A stretch of 64,000 nt of DNA from Opitutaceae bacterium (GTDB lineage Bacteria > Verrucomicrobiota > Verrucomicrobiia > Opitutales > Opitutaceae): assembly GCA_024233285.1 (NCBI GenBank), contig JACKPU010000003.1, forward strand, positions 262,038 through 326,037, in the 5' to 3' direction. The notes under the pieces are model-generated. The model worked only from the letters and a program-made list of their open reading frames with translations. It did no database searches and was not told the origin of the DNA. Both the position numbers and the translations under genes were made by a program. How positions within the stretch are numbered: the stretch's first letter is position 1; each line of letters opens with the position of its first letter. Shown in pieces: positions 42,530 to 50,843 of the stretch.

Positions 42530-43579
42530 ATGGCAGTTAAAGTTGGCATCAATGGTTTCGGCCGCATCGGCCGCCTCGTATTTCGCGCGCTCGTTGAGCA
42601 AGGTCTGCTCGGCTCCACGCTGGACGTCGTCGCCGTCAACGACCTCGTTCCCGCCGACAATCTCGCGTATTTGCTCAAATACGACACCACCCAGGGTCGT
42701 TTCAACGGCTCGGTGACCAGCGAGAAGTCCTCGCCGGACGTCGCCGAGGACGACGTGCTCGTGGTCAATGGCCACAAGATCAAGGTTCTGGGCGAAAAAG
42801 CTGGTCCGGCCGCGTTGCCGTGGAAGGCCCTCGGGGTTGATCTCGTGATCGAATCCACCGGTCTGTTTACCGAAGCCGCCAAGGCCAAGGGCCACATCGA
42901 CGCCGGCGCCAAGAAGGTCATCATCTCCGCTCCGGCCAAGGGTGAAGACATCACCGTGGTGATGGGCGTGAACGACGAGAAACTCGACCTCGCCCAGCAC
43001 AGCATCATTTCCAACGCGTCCTGCACGACGAACTGTCTCGCGCCGGTCGTTTCCGTCCTCCTCAAGGAAGGCTTCGGCATTGAGGAAGGCCTCATGACGA
43101 CGGTTCACTCCTACACCGCCACGCAAAAGACCGTGGACGGCCCGTCGAAGAAGGACTGGAAGGGTGGCCGCGCCGCCGCGCAGAACATCATTCCCGCCTC
43201 GACCGGCGCCGCCAAGGCCACCGCGCTCGTTTGCCCCGAAGTGAAGGGCAAGCTCACCGGCATGTCCTTCCGCGTGCCGACCCCGACGGTCTCGGTCGTC
43301 GATCTCACCGTCCGCACCACCAAGGAAACCTCCTACGCCGAGATCTGCGCCGCGATGAAGAAGGCCAGCGAGACCTACCTTAAAGGCATTCTCGAATACA
43401 CCGCCGACGAGGTCGTTTCGTCCGACTTCATCCACAGCAAGGCTTCCTCGATCTTCGACGCCGGCAGCGGCATCGAGCTGAACAGCAAGTTTTTCAAGCT
43501 TGTCAGCTGGTATGACAACGAGTGGGGCTACTCCAACCGCGTGGTTGATCTGACCAAGAAGATCGCCGCCAAGCTTTGA
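42530..43579 (+). CDS. gap: Glyceraldehyde-3-phosphate dehydrogenase, type I
   Basis: The product is 349 residues, slightly longer than the usual ~335. GINGFGRIGRLVFRA is the NAD loop, SNASCTTNCLAP holds the catalytic cysteine, HSYTATQKTVDGPSKKDWKGGR and STGAAKA form the phosphate sites, and WYDNEWGYSNR closes it. GGAG (42520-42523) lies six bases before the ATG. A TATAAC (42498-42503) is a possible -10, without a clear -35. It is the first gene of a gap-pgk-tpiA glycolytic run. Confidence 0.95.
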   Translation: MAVKVGINGFGRIGRLVFRALVEQGLLGSTLDVVAVNDLVPADNLAYLLKYDTTQGRFNGSVTSEKSSPDVAEDDVLVVNGHKIKVLGEKAGPAALPWKALGVDLVIESTGLFTEAAKAKGHIDAGAKKVIISAPAKGEDITVVMGVNDEKLDLAQHSIISNASCTTNCLAPVVSVLLKEGFGIEEGLMTTVHSYTATQKTVDGPSKKDWKGGRAAAQNIIPASTGAAKATALVCPEVKGKLTGMSFRVPTPTVSVVDLTVRTTKETSYAEICAAMKKASETYLKGILEYTADEVVSSDFIHSKASSIFDAGSGIELNSKFFKLVSWYDNEWGYSNRVVDLTKKIAAKL

Positions 43580-43594
43580 CCATTTAAAATACCG

Positions 43595-43668
43595 GCCACG
43601 GCGGCATGGTGCCGCGGAGAATTTACGAACCTTCTCCGTGACTCCGCGTCGCCGTGGCTCTTTTGTTT
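43595..43668 (+). terminator. Branched stem-loop with T-run between gap and pgk
   Basis: GCCACGGCG (43595-43603) pairs with CGCCGTGGC (43650-43658), and an inner arm CGCGGAGAA (43613-43621) pairs with TTCTCCGTG (43632-43640) with one G-U; TCTTTTGTTT follows at 43659-43668. It ends four bases before the pgk ATG, so it probably works as a partial terminator or processing stem that lowers pgk-tpiA expression relative to gap. Confidence 0.55.
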
Positions 43669-43672
43669 AACC

Positions 43673-44917
43673 ATGCCGAAATTCAAATCCATCCGCGACC
43701 TCAACTTGGCCGGCAAACGCGTGCTGATCCGCGTGGACTTCAACGTCCCGCAGGACAAGGCCACCGGCGCCATCACCAACAACCAGCGCATCGTCGCTGC
43801 GCTGCCCACGATCAAGCACGCGCTCGATCAGGGAGCCGCGGTGGTGCTGATGAGTCACCTCGGCCGGCCCAACGGCAAGGCCGTGGCGAAGTATTCGCTC
43901 AAGCCGGTCGCGGCGGAATTGGAAAAGCTACTCGGCAAATCCGTCACGTTCCTGAACGACTGCGTCGGTCCGGAAGTTGAGGCCGCCTGCGCCAAGCTCG
44001 CGCCCGGCACCGTCGTGCTCATGGAGAACCTGCGCTTTCACATCGAGGAAGAAGGCAAGGCGAAGAATGAGGACGGCACTTCGACCAAGGCCGACAAGGC
44101 CGCCGTCGAAGCGTTCCGTGCCAGCCTGTCCAAACTCGGCGATGTGTTCGTCAACGATGCGTTCGGCACCGCGCACCGCGCGCATTCTTCGATGGTCGGC
44201 GTCAATCTGCCGGTCAAGGCCGCCGGTTTCCTGATGGAGGCCGAGCTCAACGCTTTCGGCAAGGTGCTGGATAACCCGGACCGCCCGTTGCTCGCCATTC
44301 TCGGCGGCGCAAAGATTGCCGACAAGATTCCGCTCATCACCAATCTGATCGAAAAGGCCGACAAGATCATCATCGGCGGCGGCATGGCCTACACCTTCAA
44401 GAAGCAGTTGCAGGGCATGGCGATCGGCAACAGCCTGTTCGATGCCGAAGGAGCGAAGATCGTCGGTGATCTCGTGGCCAAGGCCAAGGCCGGCAACGTC
44501 GAACTCATCTTCCCGGTCGATTACGTGTGCGCGGATGGTTTTTCTCCCGACGCAAACACCCAGGCGGCGGACGATGCCTCGGGTATTCCGGACGGCTGGG
44601 AAGGGCTGGATGCCGGGCCGAAGTCGATCGCGCTGTATCGCGAGGCGATTCTGTCGGCCAAGACCATTATCTGGAACGGTCCGGCGGGCGTGTTCGAGTT
44701 CGAGAAATTCTGCGGTGCAACCAAGGCGATGGCCGCCGCCGTCGCGGAAGCGACGGACAACGGCGCGACCACGGTGGTCGGCGGAGGCGATACCGCCACG
44801 GCCGCCAAAAAATTCGGCGTGGCCGCCAAGGTCACGCATTGTTCCACCGGCGGTGGTGCCAGCCTCGAATTCCTCGAAGGCAAGGCGCTGCCCGGGGTGG
44901 TTTTCCTCGAAAGTTAA
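43673..44917 (+). CDS. pgk: Phosphoglycerate kinase
   Basis: The product is 414 residues. VLIRVDFNVPQD, MSHLGRPNG, LMENLRFH, VNDAFGTAHRAHSS, ILGGAKIADKI and GGGDTATAAKKFG are the canonical substrate and ATP motifs. It interconverts 1,3-bisphosphoglycerate and 3-phosphoglycerate with ATP formation. It sits between gap and tpiA, downstream of a stem-loop. Confidence 0.95.
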   Translation: MPKFKSIRDLNLAGKRVLIRVDFNVPQDKATGAITNNQRIVAALPTIKHALDQGAAVVLMSHLGRPNGKAVAKYSLKPVAAELEKLLGKSVTFLNDCVGPEVEAACAKLAPGTVVLMENLRFHIEEEGKAKNEDGTSTKADKAAVEAFRASLSKLGDVFVNDAFGTAHRAHSSMVGVNLPVKAAGFLMEAELNAFGKVLDNPDRPLLAILGGAKIADKIPLITNLIEKADKIIIGGGMAYTFKKQLQGMAIGNSLFDAEGAKIVGDLVAKAKAGNVELIFPVDYVCADGFSPDANTQAADDASGIPDGWEGLDAGPKSIALYREAILSAKTIIWNGPAGVFEFEKFCGATKAMAAAVAEATDNGATTVVGGGDTATAAKKFGVAAKVTHCSTGGGASLEFLEGKALPGVVFLES

Positions 44918-44967
44918 GCGCGGCCTCGCATTCCGCCGCGATTGCGCATAATTCAACGCATTCAAAA

Positions 44968-45738
44968 ATGATCTTACGCAAAAAATTCATCGCCGGTAAC
45001 TGGAAGATGAACAAGACGCCCGCCGACGGTGCGGCCTTGGTATCGGAAATTGTCACGGAAATCGGCCGCCAGACCGACGTCGACGTGCTCGTTTGCCCGC
45101 CGTTCACCGCCTTGGAAAGCGCCGGACGCAATCTGGAGGGCTCCAACGTCAAACTCGGCGCGCAGAACATGCACTTCGAGCTCAACGGTGCTTTCACCGG
45201 CGAAGTCTCCGCGCCGATGCTGCGCGACCTTTTCGTCACGCATGTCATCCTTGGTCACAGCGAGCGCCGCGCGCTGTTTGGCGAGACCGATGCGATGATC
45301 AACCAGAAGGTGCTGACCGCGATCAAGAATCAGCTTCGTCCCATTCTCTGCGTGGGTGAAACCCTGTCCGAGCGCGAAGCGGGCGACACGCTCAAAGTCG
45401 TGCAAACGCAGGTCGAGGCCGGCCTCGAAGGCGTGGGCAAGGATCAGGCGCCCAGCGTCATCATCGCCTACGAACCGGTATGGGCGATCGGCACCGGCAA
45501 GGTCGCCACCTCCGATCAGGCGCAGGAAGTGCACGCGTTCATCCGCGGCCTGCTGACCAAACTCTTCGGCGAAACCATCGCCCAGAAAGTGCGCATTCTC
45601 TACGGCGGTTCGATGAAACCCTCAAATGCGCCCGAGCTGCTCGCGCAAAAGGACATCGACGGCGGTCTGATCGGTGGCGCCAGCCTCGAAAGCCGCAGCT
45701 TCGTTGATCTGGTCAAGGCCGCCGCAGACGCGAAGTGA
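44968..45738 (+). CDS. tpiA: Triosephosphate isomerase
   Basis: The product is 256 residues from the ATG at 44968. FIAGNWKMNKT holds the substrate lysine, VILGHSERR the catalytic histidine, AYEPVWAIGTG the catalytic glutamate, and ILYGGSMKP the phosphate loop. It interconverts dihydroxyacetone phosphate and glyceraldehyde 3-phosphate. A clear hairpin terminator follows immediately. Confidence 0.95.
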   Translation: MILRKKFIAGNWKMNKTPADGAALVSEIVTEIGRQTDVDVLVCPPFTALESAGRNLEGSNVKLGAQNMHFELNGAFTGEVSAPMLRDLFVTHVILGHSERRALFGETDAMINQKVLTAIKNQLRPILCVGETLSEREAGDTLKVVQTQVEAGLEGVGKDQAPSVIIAYEPVWAIGTGKVATSDQAQEVHAFIRGLLTKLFGETIAQKVRILYGGSMKPSNAPELLAQKDIDGGLIGGASLESRSFVDLVKAAADAK

Positions 45739-45742
45739 AGCT

Positions 45743-45775
45743 TACGAGCCGGAACCTCCCGGCTCGTTTAGTTTT
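45743..45775 (+). terminator. Rho-independent terminator after tpiA
   Basis: CGAGCCGG (45745-45752) and CCGGCTCG (45759-45766) form an eight-pair stem with a six-base loop followed by TTTAGTTTT. It closes the gap-pgk-tpiA transcript; the T-run overlaps the end of the converging kinase gene. Confidence 0.85.
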
Positions 45776-46295
45776 GCCCAAGGCCGATGGCCCGGCGGGC
45801 CTCAGCTTGGCTGTGGCATACCTGAAACGGTAAACCCAGACTTGCCAGCAACGCTTCGCCTTGGGGCTTGTCCTGTTGATCGAAGCTGCGGTTGCTCCTC
45901 ATTACGCGGCGCAGCTTGCCCAATTTTCGACGGGCGAAGAGACCGTTCCCCCAATTGACCTGGCCGTAGCGCCAAAGTAGGCGAATTTGTCGCAACCAAA
46001 GCGGGGCGTTGAGTTGGATGATGTGGGTCGCGGACCGGAAGCTTGCGGTCGCCCATTGGGTATAAACGCCCTCGACGATCCACGACTCCTGGCGGATGAA
46101 ACGTTCCAACGCGGCCTGCCGCTCCGCTCTCGGGGTTCGCACATCATCGGGATACGTTCCCCGCATGATGAAGATCTCGTCCAAGTGCAGCACCGGAATC
46201 TGCAACTGGCGCGCAAGCTTGCGCGCCAGATGCGTTTTGCCGCAGCCCGGGGCGCCGATCAGATGGATTCGTAGAGGAGTCCCGCTCAAAGGCAT
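45768..46295 (-). CDS. P-loop kinase-like protein (topology modulation/FlaR type)
   Basis: The product is 175 residues. RIHLIGAPGCGKTHLARKLA is a Walker A loop, PVLHLDEIF the DE motif of adenylate-kinase-like enzymes, and WIVEGVYTQW follows; an Arg/Trp-rich helical lid (PLWLRQIRLLWRYGQVNW) is typical of proteins annotated as topology modulation protein or FlaR-like. Substrate unknown, probably a nucleotide or small metabolite. It is encoded four bases downstream of the prenyl synthase and is likely cotranscribed. Confidence 0.75.
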   Translation of the reverse strand: MPLSGTPLRIHLIGAPGCGKTHLARKLARQLQIPVLHLDEIFIMRGTYPDDVRTPRAERQAALERFIRQESWIVEGVYTQWATASFRSATHIIQLNAPLWLRQIRLLWRYGQVNWGNGLFARRKLGKLRRVMRSNRSFDQQDKPQGEALLASLGLPFQVCHSQAEARRAIGLGQN

Positions 46296-46299
46296 AGGC

Positions 46300-47184
46300 T
46301 CAGCTCTTCCGTTCGGTCAGCTTGCGGGCCAAGGCAGTCAGAAATGCGGTGTCGCCCGGCAGTGCGGCGAGGGCGCGGACGGCTTTGGCCGTCTGTTCAT
46401 CGGCCAGTCGCCGGGCGGTGTCGATGCCGTGCAGTTTGACGTAGGTGGTCTTGTCCGCCTCGGCGTCTTTGCCGGCGGTCTTGCCGAGGGTGGCGGTGTC
46501 CGCGGTGGCATCGAGAATGTCGTCCACGATTTGGAAGGTCAGTCCGAGATGCCGGCCGATGCGCCGCAGCGCGTCCAGCGTGGACGTTTCGGCGCCGCCC
46601 ACGATCCCGCCCATGACCAGCGAGGCTTCGATCATCGCGGCGGTCTTGTTCAAATGAATCAGGTCGAGATCGCCGGCGGTGACATCGGTCCGTTTTTCCG
46701 CGAGCAAATCTTCCATCTGCCCGCCGATCAGGCGGCGGCTGCCGGCGGCGGCGGCGAGCTCGCGGCAGAGCGCATGCGCCATGGCGGGCCGGTTGGCGTA
46801 ATTCACGGTCAAAAGCACAAAGGCATGTGTCAGCAGGGCGTCGCCGGCGAGCAGTGCTGTAGCTTCGTCAAATGCCTTGTGGGTGGTGGCACGGCCGCGG
46901 CGCAGATCGTCGTCGTCCATGCAGGGCAAATCGTCATGCACGAGCGAATAGGTATGAATGCACTCCAACGCCATGGCGGCCGGCAGCGCGTCGTCTGCCG
47001 GTGCCCCGAACAGCTCGGCGGTGGCGAGGGCCATGACCGGGCGCAGTCGCTTGCCGCCGCCCTGCATGGCATAGCGCATGGCCGTGTGCAGGCGCGTGGG
47101 TCGTTCGTCGGCCGGCGGCAAAAAGCGGTCGATGCCGGCCTCCACTTGTCCGACGTAGTCGGCCAATTGCTGGTTAAAATTCAT
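46300..47184 (-). CDS. Polyprenyl (farnesyl/geranylgeranyl) diphosphate synthase
   Basis: The product is 294 residues from the ATG at 47184. GGKRLRPVM opens the family, DDLPCMDDDDLRRG is the first aspartate-rich motif with a two-residue insertion typical of bacterial FPP synthases (IspA), and FQIVDDILD the second. It condenses isopentenyl diphosphate with allylic diphosphates, supplying undecaprenyl and other isoprenoids. An in-frame start at 47274 adds 30 unrelated residues. Confidence 0.92.
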   Translation of the reverse strand: MNFNQQLADYVGQVEAGIDRFLPPADERPTRLHTAMRYAMQGGGKRLRPVMALATAELFGAPADDALPAAMALECIHTYSLVHDDLPCMDDDDLRRGRATTHKAFDEATALLAGDALLTHAFVLLTVNYANRPAMAHALCRELAAAAGSRRLIGGQMEDLLAEKRTDVTAGDLDLIHLNKTAAMIEASLVMGGIVGGAETSTLDALRRIGRHLGLTFQIVDDILDATADTATLGKTAGKDAEADKTTYVKLHGIDTARRLADEQTAKAVRALAALPGDTAFLTALARKLTERKS

Positions 47185-47290
47185 GCAGGGTCGTAACTTG
47201 GGCAAAATGCCCGCGGGAGCAATCCCGCTCGTCAGCCAGAGAACAAACTCGCCAACGTGATGCCCGGCTTCCATAAAACCGTCGTAAGTT

Positions 47291-47563
47291 ATGCCAACCT
47301 ACGACTACGTTTGCACCAAGTGCGGTCACGAACTGGAAATCTTTCAGTCGATGAAGGACGAACCGCTGAAGAAATGTCCGCAATGCAAGAAGCAGGGCCT
47401 CAAGCGCCTCCTCGGCGGCGGCGCCGGTCTGATCTTCAAGGGCAGCGGTTTTTACATCACCGACTACAAGAAGAAATCCGGCACGCCCGACGGTGGCGGC
47501 AAGTCCGCTGACGCGGGCAAGAAATCCGAATCGAAATCCGAAACCAAGGCTGCGGCCAAATAA
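47291..47563 (+). CDS. FmdB-type zinc-ribbon protein
   Basis: The product is 90 residues. MPTYDYVCTKCGHELEIFQ followed by KKCPQCKKQGLKRLLGGGAGLIFKGSGFY is the CxxC...CxxC zinc ribbon of the FmdB/regulatory-protein family, with a low-complexity Lys/Ser/Gly tail. Functions in this family are poorly defined; regulation of amidases has been proposed for relatives. It starts the plus-strand run leading to murJ. Confidence 0.88.
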   Translation: MPTYDYVCTKCGHELEIFQSMKDEPLKKCPQCKKQGLKRLLGGGAGLIFKGSGFYITDYKKKSGTPDGGGKSADAGKKSESKSETKAAAK

Positions 47564-47574
47564 CCCCGTCCTCC

Positions 47575-48246
47575 ATGAGCACCAAATTCCACCGTTCCCA
47601 GTATGAACCCAGTATGATCGAGATCACGCTCGGCGCACTCCTCAGCGTCTTGCTCGGCGTGGTGCTGGCGGCGGTCTGGCTGGTGCTCAAGCCGGTGGAG
47701 ACCGTGCGGGAGATTCCCGACGAACCCGTGCCGGGCAAGGTTTACTACGTCGAGGGCCGCGCAGGCTCAACCTCTGCCCGCGAATGGATGGCCAAGTGGC
47801 AGCGCTTTGCGGCGGGCGGCAGCGTCACTCTCGATGAGGGCGATCTGAACACCGCGTATCGCGCCAAGGCGGCGGAGGCGGAGCAGGCGAAGAAGGACGA
47901 GCCCAAGGCGGAACCGGGCATGATCACGCCCGGCCAGCTGAATTTCCGCATCAGTGACGGCCAGCTGCAAATCGGCGCGCCCGTTGAGCTGAGCGTCATC
48001 GGTTTCCAAAAGAAGCTGCAGGTCTTTGCCCAAGGCGGGTTCGAACGCTCGGGCGATCATTTTGTGTATGCGCCGGACAAGTTTTATGTCGGCTCGCTGC
48101 GCGTCGAAAAAATCCCGGTGGTCGGCGGCCTGATCGTTGACCGGTTGCTGGCGGCGATGCATCCCTCCGAAGATGTGGCCGCCGCTTGGAACCGCCTCGG
48201 CGACGTGAAGCTTGAGGGCTCGCAACTGCAGCTGGTGATGCCCTGA
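47575..48246 (+). CDS. Single-pass membrane protein of unknown function
   Basis: The product is 223 residues (210 if the ATG at 47614 is used). One N-terminal transmembrane helix (ITLGALLSVLLGVVLAAVWLVL) is followed by a periplasmic domain with VPGKVYYVEGRAG, a Lys/Glu-rich stretch (about 95-115) and a beta-rich C-terminal half (GQLNFRISDGQLQIGAPVEL...FVYAPDKFYVGSLRVEKIPVVGG). I recognise no family. It lies 11 bases after the zinc-ribbon gene and 23 before murJ, so an envelope-related role is plausible. Confidence 0.7.
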   Translation: MSTKFHRSQYEPSMIEITLGALLSVLLGVVLAAVWLVLKPVETVREIPDEPVPGKVYYVEGRAGSTSAREWMAKWQRFAAGGSVTLDEGDLNTAYRAKAAEAEQAKKDEPKAEPGMITPGQLNFRISDGQLQIGAPVELSVIGFQKKLQVFAQGGFERSGDHFVYAPDKFYVGSLRVEKIPVVGGLIVDRLLAAMHPSEDVAAAWNRLGDVKLEGSQLQLVMP

Positions 48247-48269
48247 TTCGCGACGGCGAAACCGCGCTT

Positions 48270-49823
48270 GTGTCGGGCAAACTCAAAAATATCGGCATAG
48301 TCACAGGTCTGACGGCCGTCTCGCGCGTGCTCGGCCTCGTGCGCGACCAATTGAGCGCGGCGGTGTTTGGCACGAGCGCGCTCAACTCGGCGTTCATCAC
48401 GGCGTTCAGTCTGCCCAATCTGTTTCGCCGGTTTTTAGGGGAGGGATCGTTGACCGCGGCCTTCGTGCCGACCCTGCAGGAGGAATTGCATGAAAACCAG
48501 CAGGCCGGCGCATTCCGGTTGCTGAGTCAGGTGACGAGCTGGCTGGCGGTGGTCACGGGCGGACTCGTCCTGTTCGGGATGATTCTCTTCAGCCAATCGC
48601 GACTGCTCGGCGGGCATGACGACAAATGGTATCTCGCGGCGGACCTGACGGTGTTGCTGTTTCCTTACCTCGCGTTCGTGTGCCTGGCGGCGGCGTTCAG
48701 CGCCACGCTCAATGTGCTGCACCGTTTCACCGAGCCCGCATTGTCGCCGATCTGGCTCAACCTGGCCATGATCGTCTCGCTCGGTGGGGCTGGCTTGCAT
48801 TGGGCCGAGACCGACTTGGGCCGCATGTATTGGCTCTGCGGCGGCGTGCTCGCCGGCGGATTTTTACAGATGGCCGTGCCCGCGGCGGTGCTGGTGCGAT
48901 TGGGCTGGCGCCCGCGGGCGGATCTCACGCTTTCGCCGCGGGTGCGCGAGATCGCGCTGCTGATGGCGCCGGGGCTGTTCGGCACGGCGATTTATCAGAT
49001 CAACATCTACGTTTCGCGCCTGCTGGCCTTTTCCATCAACGACTCGGCTGCGGCGGTCCTGTTCTATGCCAATCGCCTGACGGAACTGCCGATTGGCGTG
49101 TTCGCGATCGCGGTGGCGACCGTGGTGTATCCGTTGCTCGCGCGGCATGCCGCCGAGAAAAACATTCCCGCGATGGCGGAGGATTATCGGAAGGGCCTGC
49201 GGTTGATCCTGCTGATCAACGTGCCGGCGGGAGCGGGACTGGCGTTGCTGGCGGAACCGATGATCCGGGTGTTGTTTGAACGCGGGGCCTTTACGGCTGC
49301 TGATACAGCGATGATGACGCCGCTGCTGGCGTTGTTCGCCTTCGGCATGCCGTTTTTTTCGATCACGAGCCTAAGCACGCGCGCGTTTTACGCGGTGAAG
49401 GACACGGCCACGCCGGTCAAACTCGCGGCGGTGAGTTTCGTGATCAACCTCGGACTCAGTCTGATGCTGATGCGCACGCTGGGGGCGGCGGGCTTGGTGA
49501 TCGCGAGCATCGTGGCAATTGTCGTGCAGACCGTGCTGTTGCAACGACTCCTGACGCGGCGGATGCCCGAAATGGCGTTCGGGCCTTTGTGGGGCGGTGT
49601 GGGCAAGATTCTGATCGCCGTGCTCGGCATGGCGGTGGTGGTGGCGGGCGGTTGGAGATTTGTGCTGACGCAACCAATCGGGTTTTGGCGGGATGCGCTG
49701 GCGCTCGGCGGTTTGATTCCACTCGGCATCGCGGCCTATGGCGCGGCGTTGTGGTTGCTCAAAATTGAAGGCCGCGAAGAGTTGGTGGCGATCTGGCGGC
49801 GTCTTAAAGGAAAGCGGTCATGA
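48270..49823 (+). CDS. murJ: Lipid II flippase MurJ (MviN family)
   Basis: The product is 517 residues from a GTG start with about 14 transmembrane helices. TAVSRVLGLVRDQLSAAVFG, FITAFSLPNLFRRFLGEGSLTAAFVP and ANRLTELPIGVFAIAVATVVYP are family signatures containing the essential cavity arginines. It flips lipid II to the periplasm, connecting the dcw-encoded MurG step to FtsW/FtsI. Its stop overlaps the next start in ATGA. Confidence 0.94.
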   Translation: MSGKLKNIGIVTGLTAVSRVLGLVRDQLSAAVFGTSALNSAFITAFSLPNLFRRFLGEGSLTAAFVPTLQEELHENQQAGAFRLLSQVTSWLAVVTGGLVLFGMILFSQSRLLGGHDDKWYLAADLTVLLFPYLAFVCLAAAFSATLNVLHRFTEPALSPIWLNLAMIVSLGGAGLHWAETDLGRMYWLCGGVLAGGFLQMAVPAAVLVRLGWRPRADLTLSPRVREIALLMAPGLFGTAIYQINIYVSRLLAFSINDSAAAVLFYANRLTELPIGVFAIAVATVVYPLLARHAAEKNIPAMAEDYRKGLRLILLINVPAGAGLALLAEPMIRVLFERGAFTAADTAMMTPLLALFAFGMPFFSITSLSTRAFYAVKDTATPVKLAAVSFVINLGLSLMLMRTLGAAGLVIASIVAIVVQTVLLQRLLTRRMPEMAFGPLWGGVGKILIAVLGMAVVVAGGWRFVLTQPIGFWRDALALGGLIPLGIAAYGAALWLLKIEGREELVAIWRRLKGKRS

Positions 49824-50788
49824 AACGGTTTTTGCCGGATTGGTTTTTGAGCGGGATGGGGTTGATGCTCGTGCTCGCGTGGCTCTTCCCGGCACCCGGT
49901 GCGGCGGGCGGTTGGTTGCATCCGGATATTTCGGTCAAGGCGGGGGTGGCATTGATTTTTTTGCTGCACGGTTTGCTGCTTTCATTCGCCGCGCTGCGGG
50001 CCGGCACGATGCGCTGGCCGGTGCATCTGGTGGTGCAGGGCTGCACGTTTTTGTTTTTCCCGATTGTCGGTTTGCTGCTGCTGCCGTTGCTGGCGGGAGT
50101 GCTTTCACCGGAGCTGCGTCTGGGCGTGTTTTTCCTCTGCGCGCTGCCGTCCACCGTGTCCTCATCCGTGGCGATGACCGCAGCGGCGCGCGGCAATGTC
50201 GCGGTGGCGGTGTTTAATGCCACGTTATCGAGTGTGATCGGTGTAGTGCTGACGCCGTTGTGGATCAGCGTGGTCGCGGTCACAACGGGACAGTCGTTGC
50301 CTCTGAGCGAGGTAGTTCTCGACCTCGTGTGCTGGATGATCGTGCCGCTGGCCGCAGGCCAATTGCTCCGGCCATTGCTCGGGGCGTGGGTGCAGCGGCA
50401 CAAGCCAAAGGTTAATCTGGTCGATCGTCTCGTGATCCTGCTGCTGGTTTACACGTCGTTTTGCGAATCGGTGCGGCAAGGCGTGTGGTCGCAGCAAGAC
50501 GGCTTGGATTTGCTGTTTGTGGCGGCGGTATCGCTCGCGCTGTTCTTAGTGGCCCTGCAAGTGATGCAATGGATCAGCCGGCGCGCCGGATTTCCGGTGG
50601 AATATGAAATTGCGGCCGTGTTTTGCGGTTCGAAAAAGACCCTCGCCGCCGGCGTGCCGATGGCGCAGCTCATCTTCGGGGCGAATCCGGCGCTCGGTCT
50701 GATTCTCGTGCCGATCATGATCTATCATCCGCTGCAGTTGATCATTTGCAGCGTGCTGGCCGGGCGCTGGGCCCGCCGTCCCAGCTGA
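49820..50788 (+). CDS. SBF/bile-acid:sodium symporter-family transporter
   Basis: The product is 322 residues with about nine to ten transmembrane segments. ALIFLLHGLLLSFAALRAGTMRWPVHLVVQ and LPSTVSSSVAMTAAARGN followed by FCGSKKTLAAGVPMAQLIF match the SBF-like (PF13593-type) branch related to yeast Rch1. By family it exchanges an organic anion with sodium; the substrate is unknown. It is translationally coupled to murJ by ATGA, an unusual pairing. Confidence 0.85.
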   Translation: MKRFLPDWFLSGMGLMLVLAWLFPAPGAAGGWLHPDISVKAGVALIFLLHGLLLSFAALRAGTMRWPVHLVVQGCTFLFFPIVGLLLLPLLAGVLSPELRLGVFFLCALPSTVSSSVAMTAAARGNVAVAVFNATLSSVIGVVLTPLWISVVAVTTGQSLPLSEVVLDLVCWMIVPLAAGQLLRPLLGAWVQRHKPKVNLVDRLVILLLVYTSFCESVRQGVWSQQDGLDLLFVAAVSLALFLVALQVMQWISRRAGFPVEYEIAAVFCGSKKTLAAGVPMAQLIFGANPALGLILVPIMIYHPLQLIICSVLAGRWARRPS

Positions 50789-50843
50789 ACGGGATTTTTC
50801 ACGATCGTTTGCGAAACCGTTCACGGCGGCTTCCTTCGGCCTC

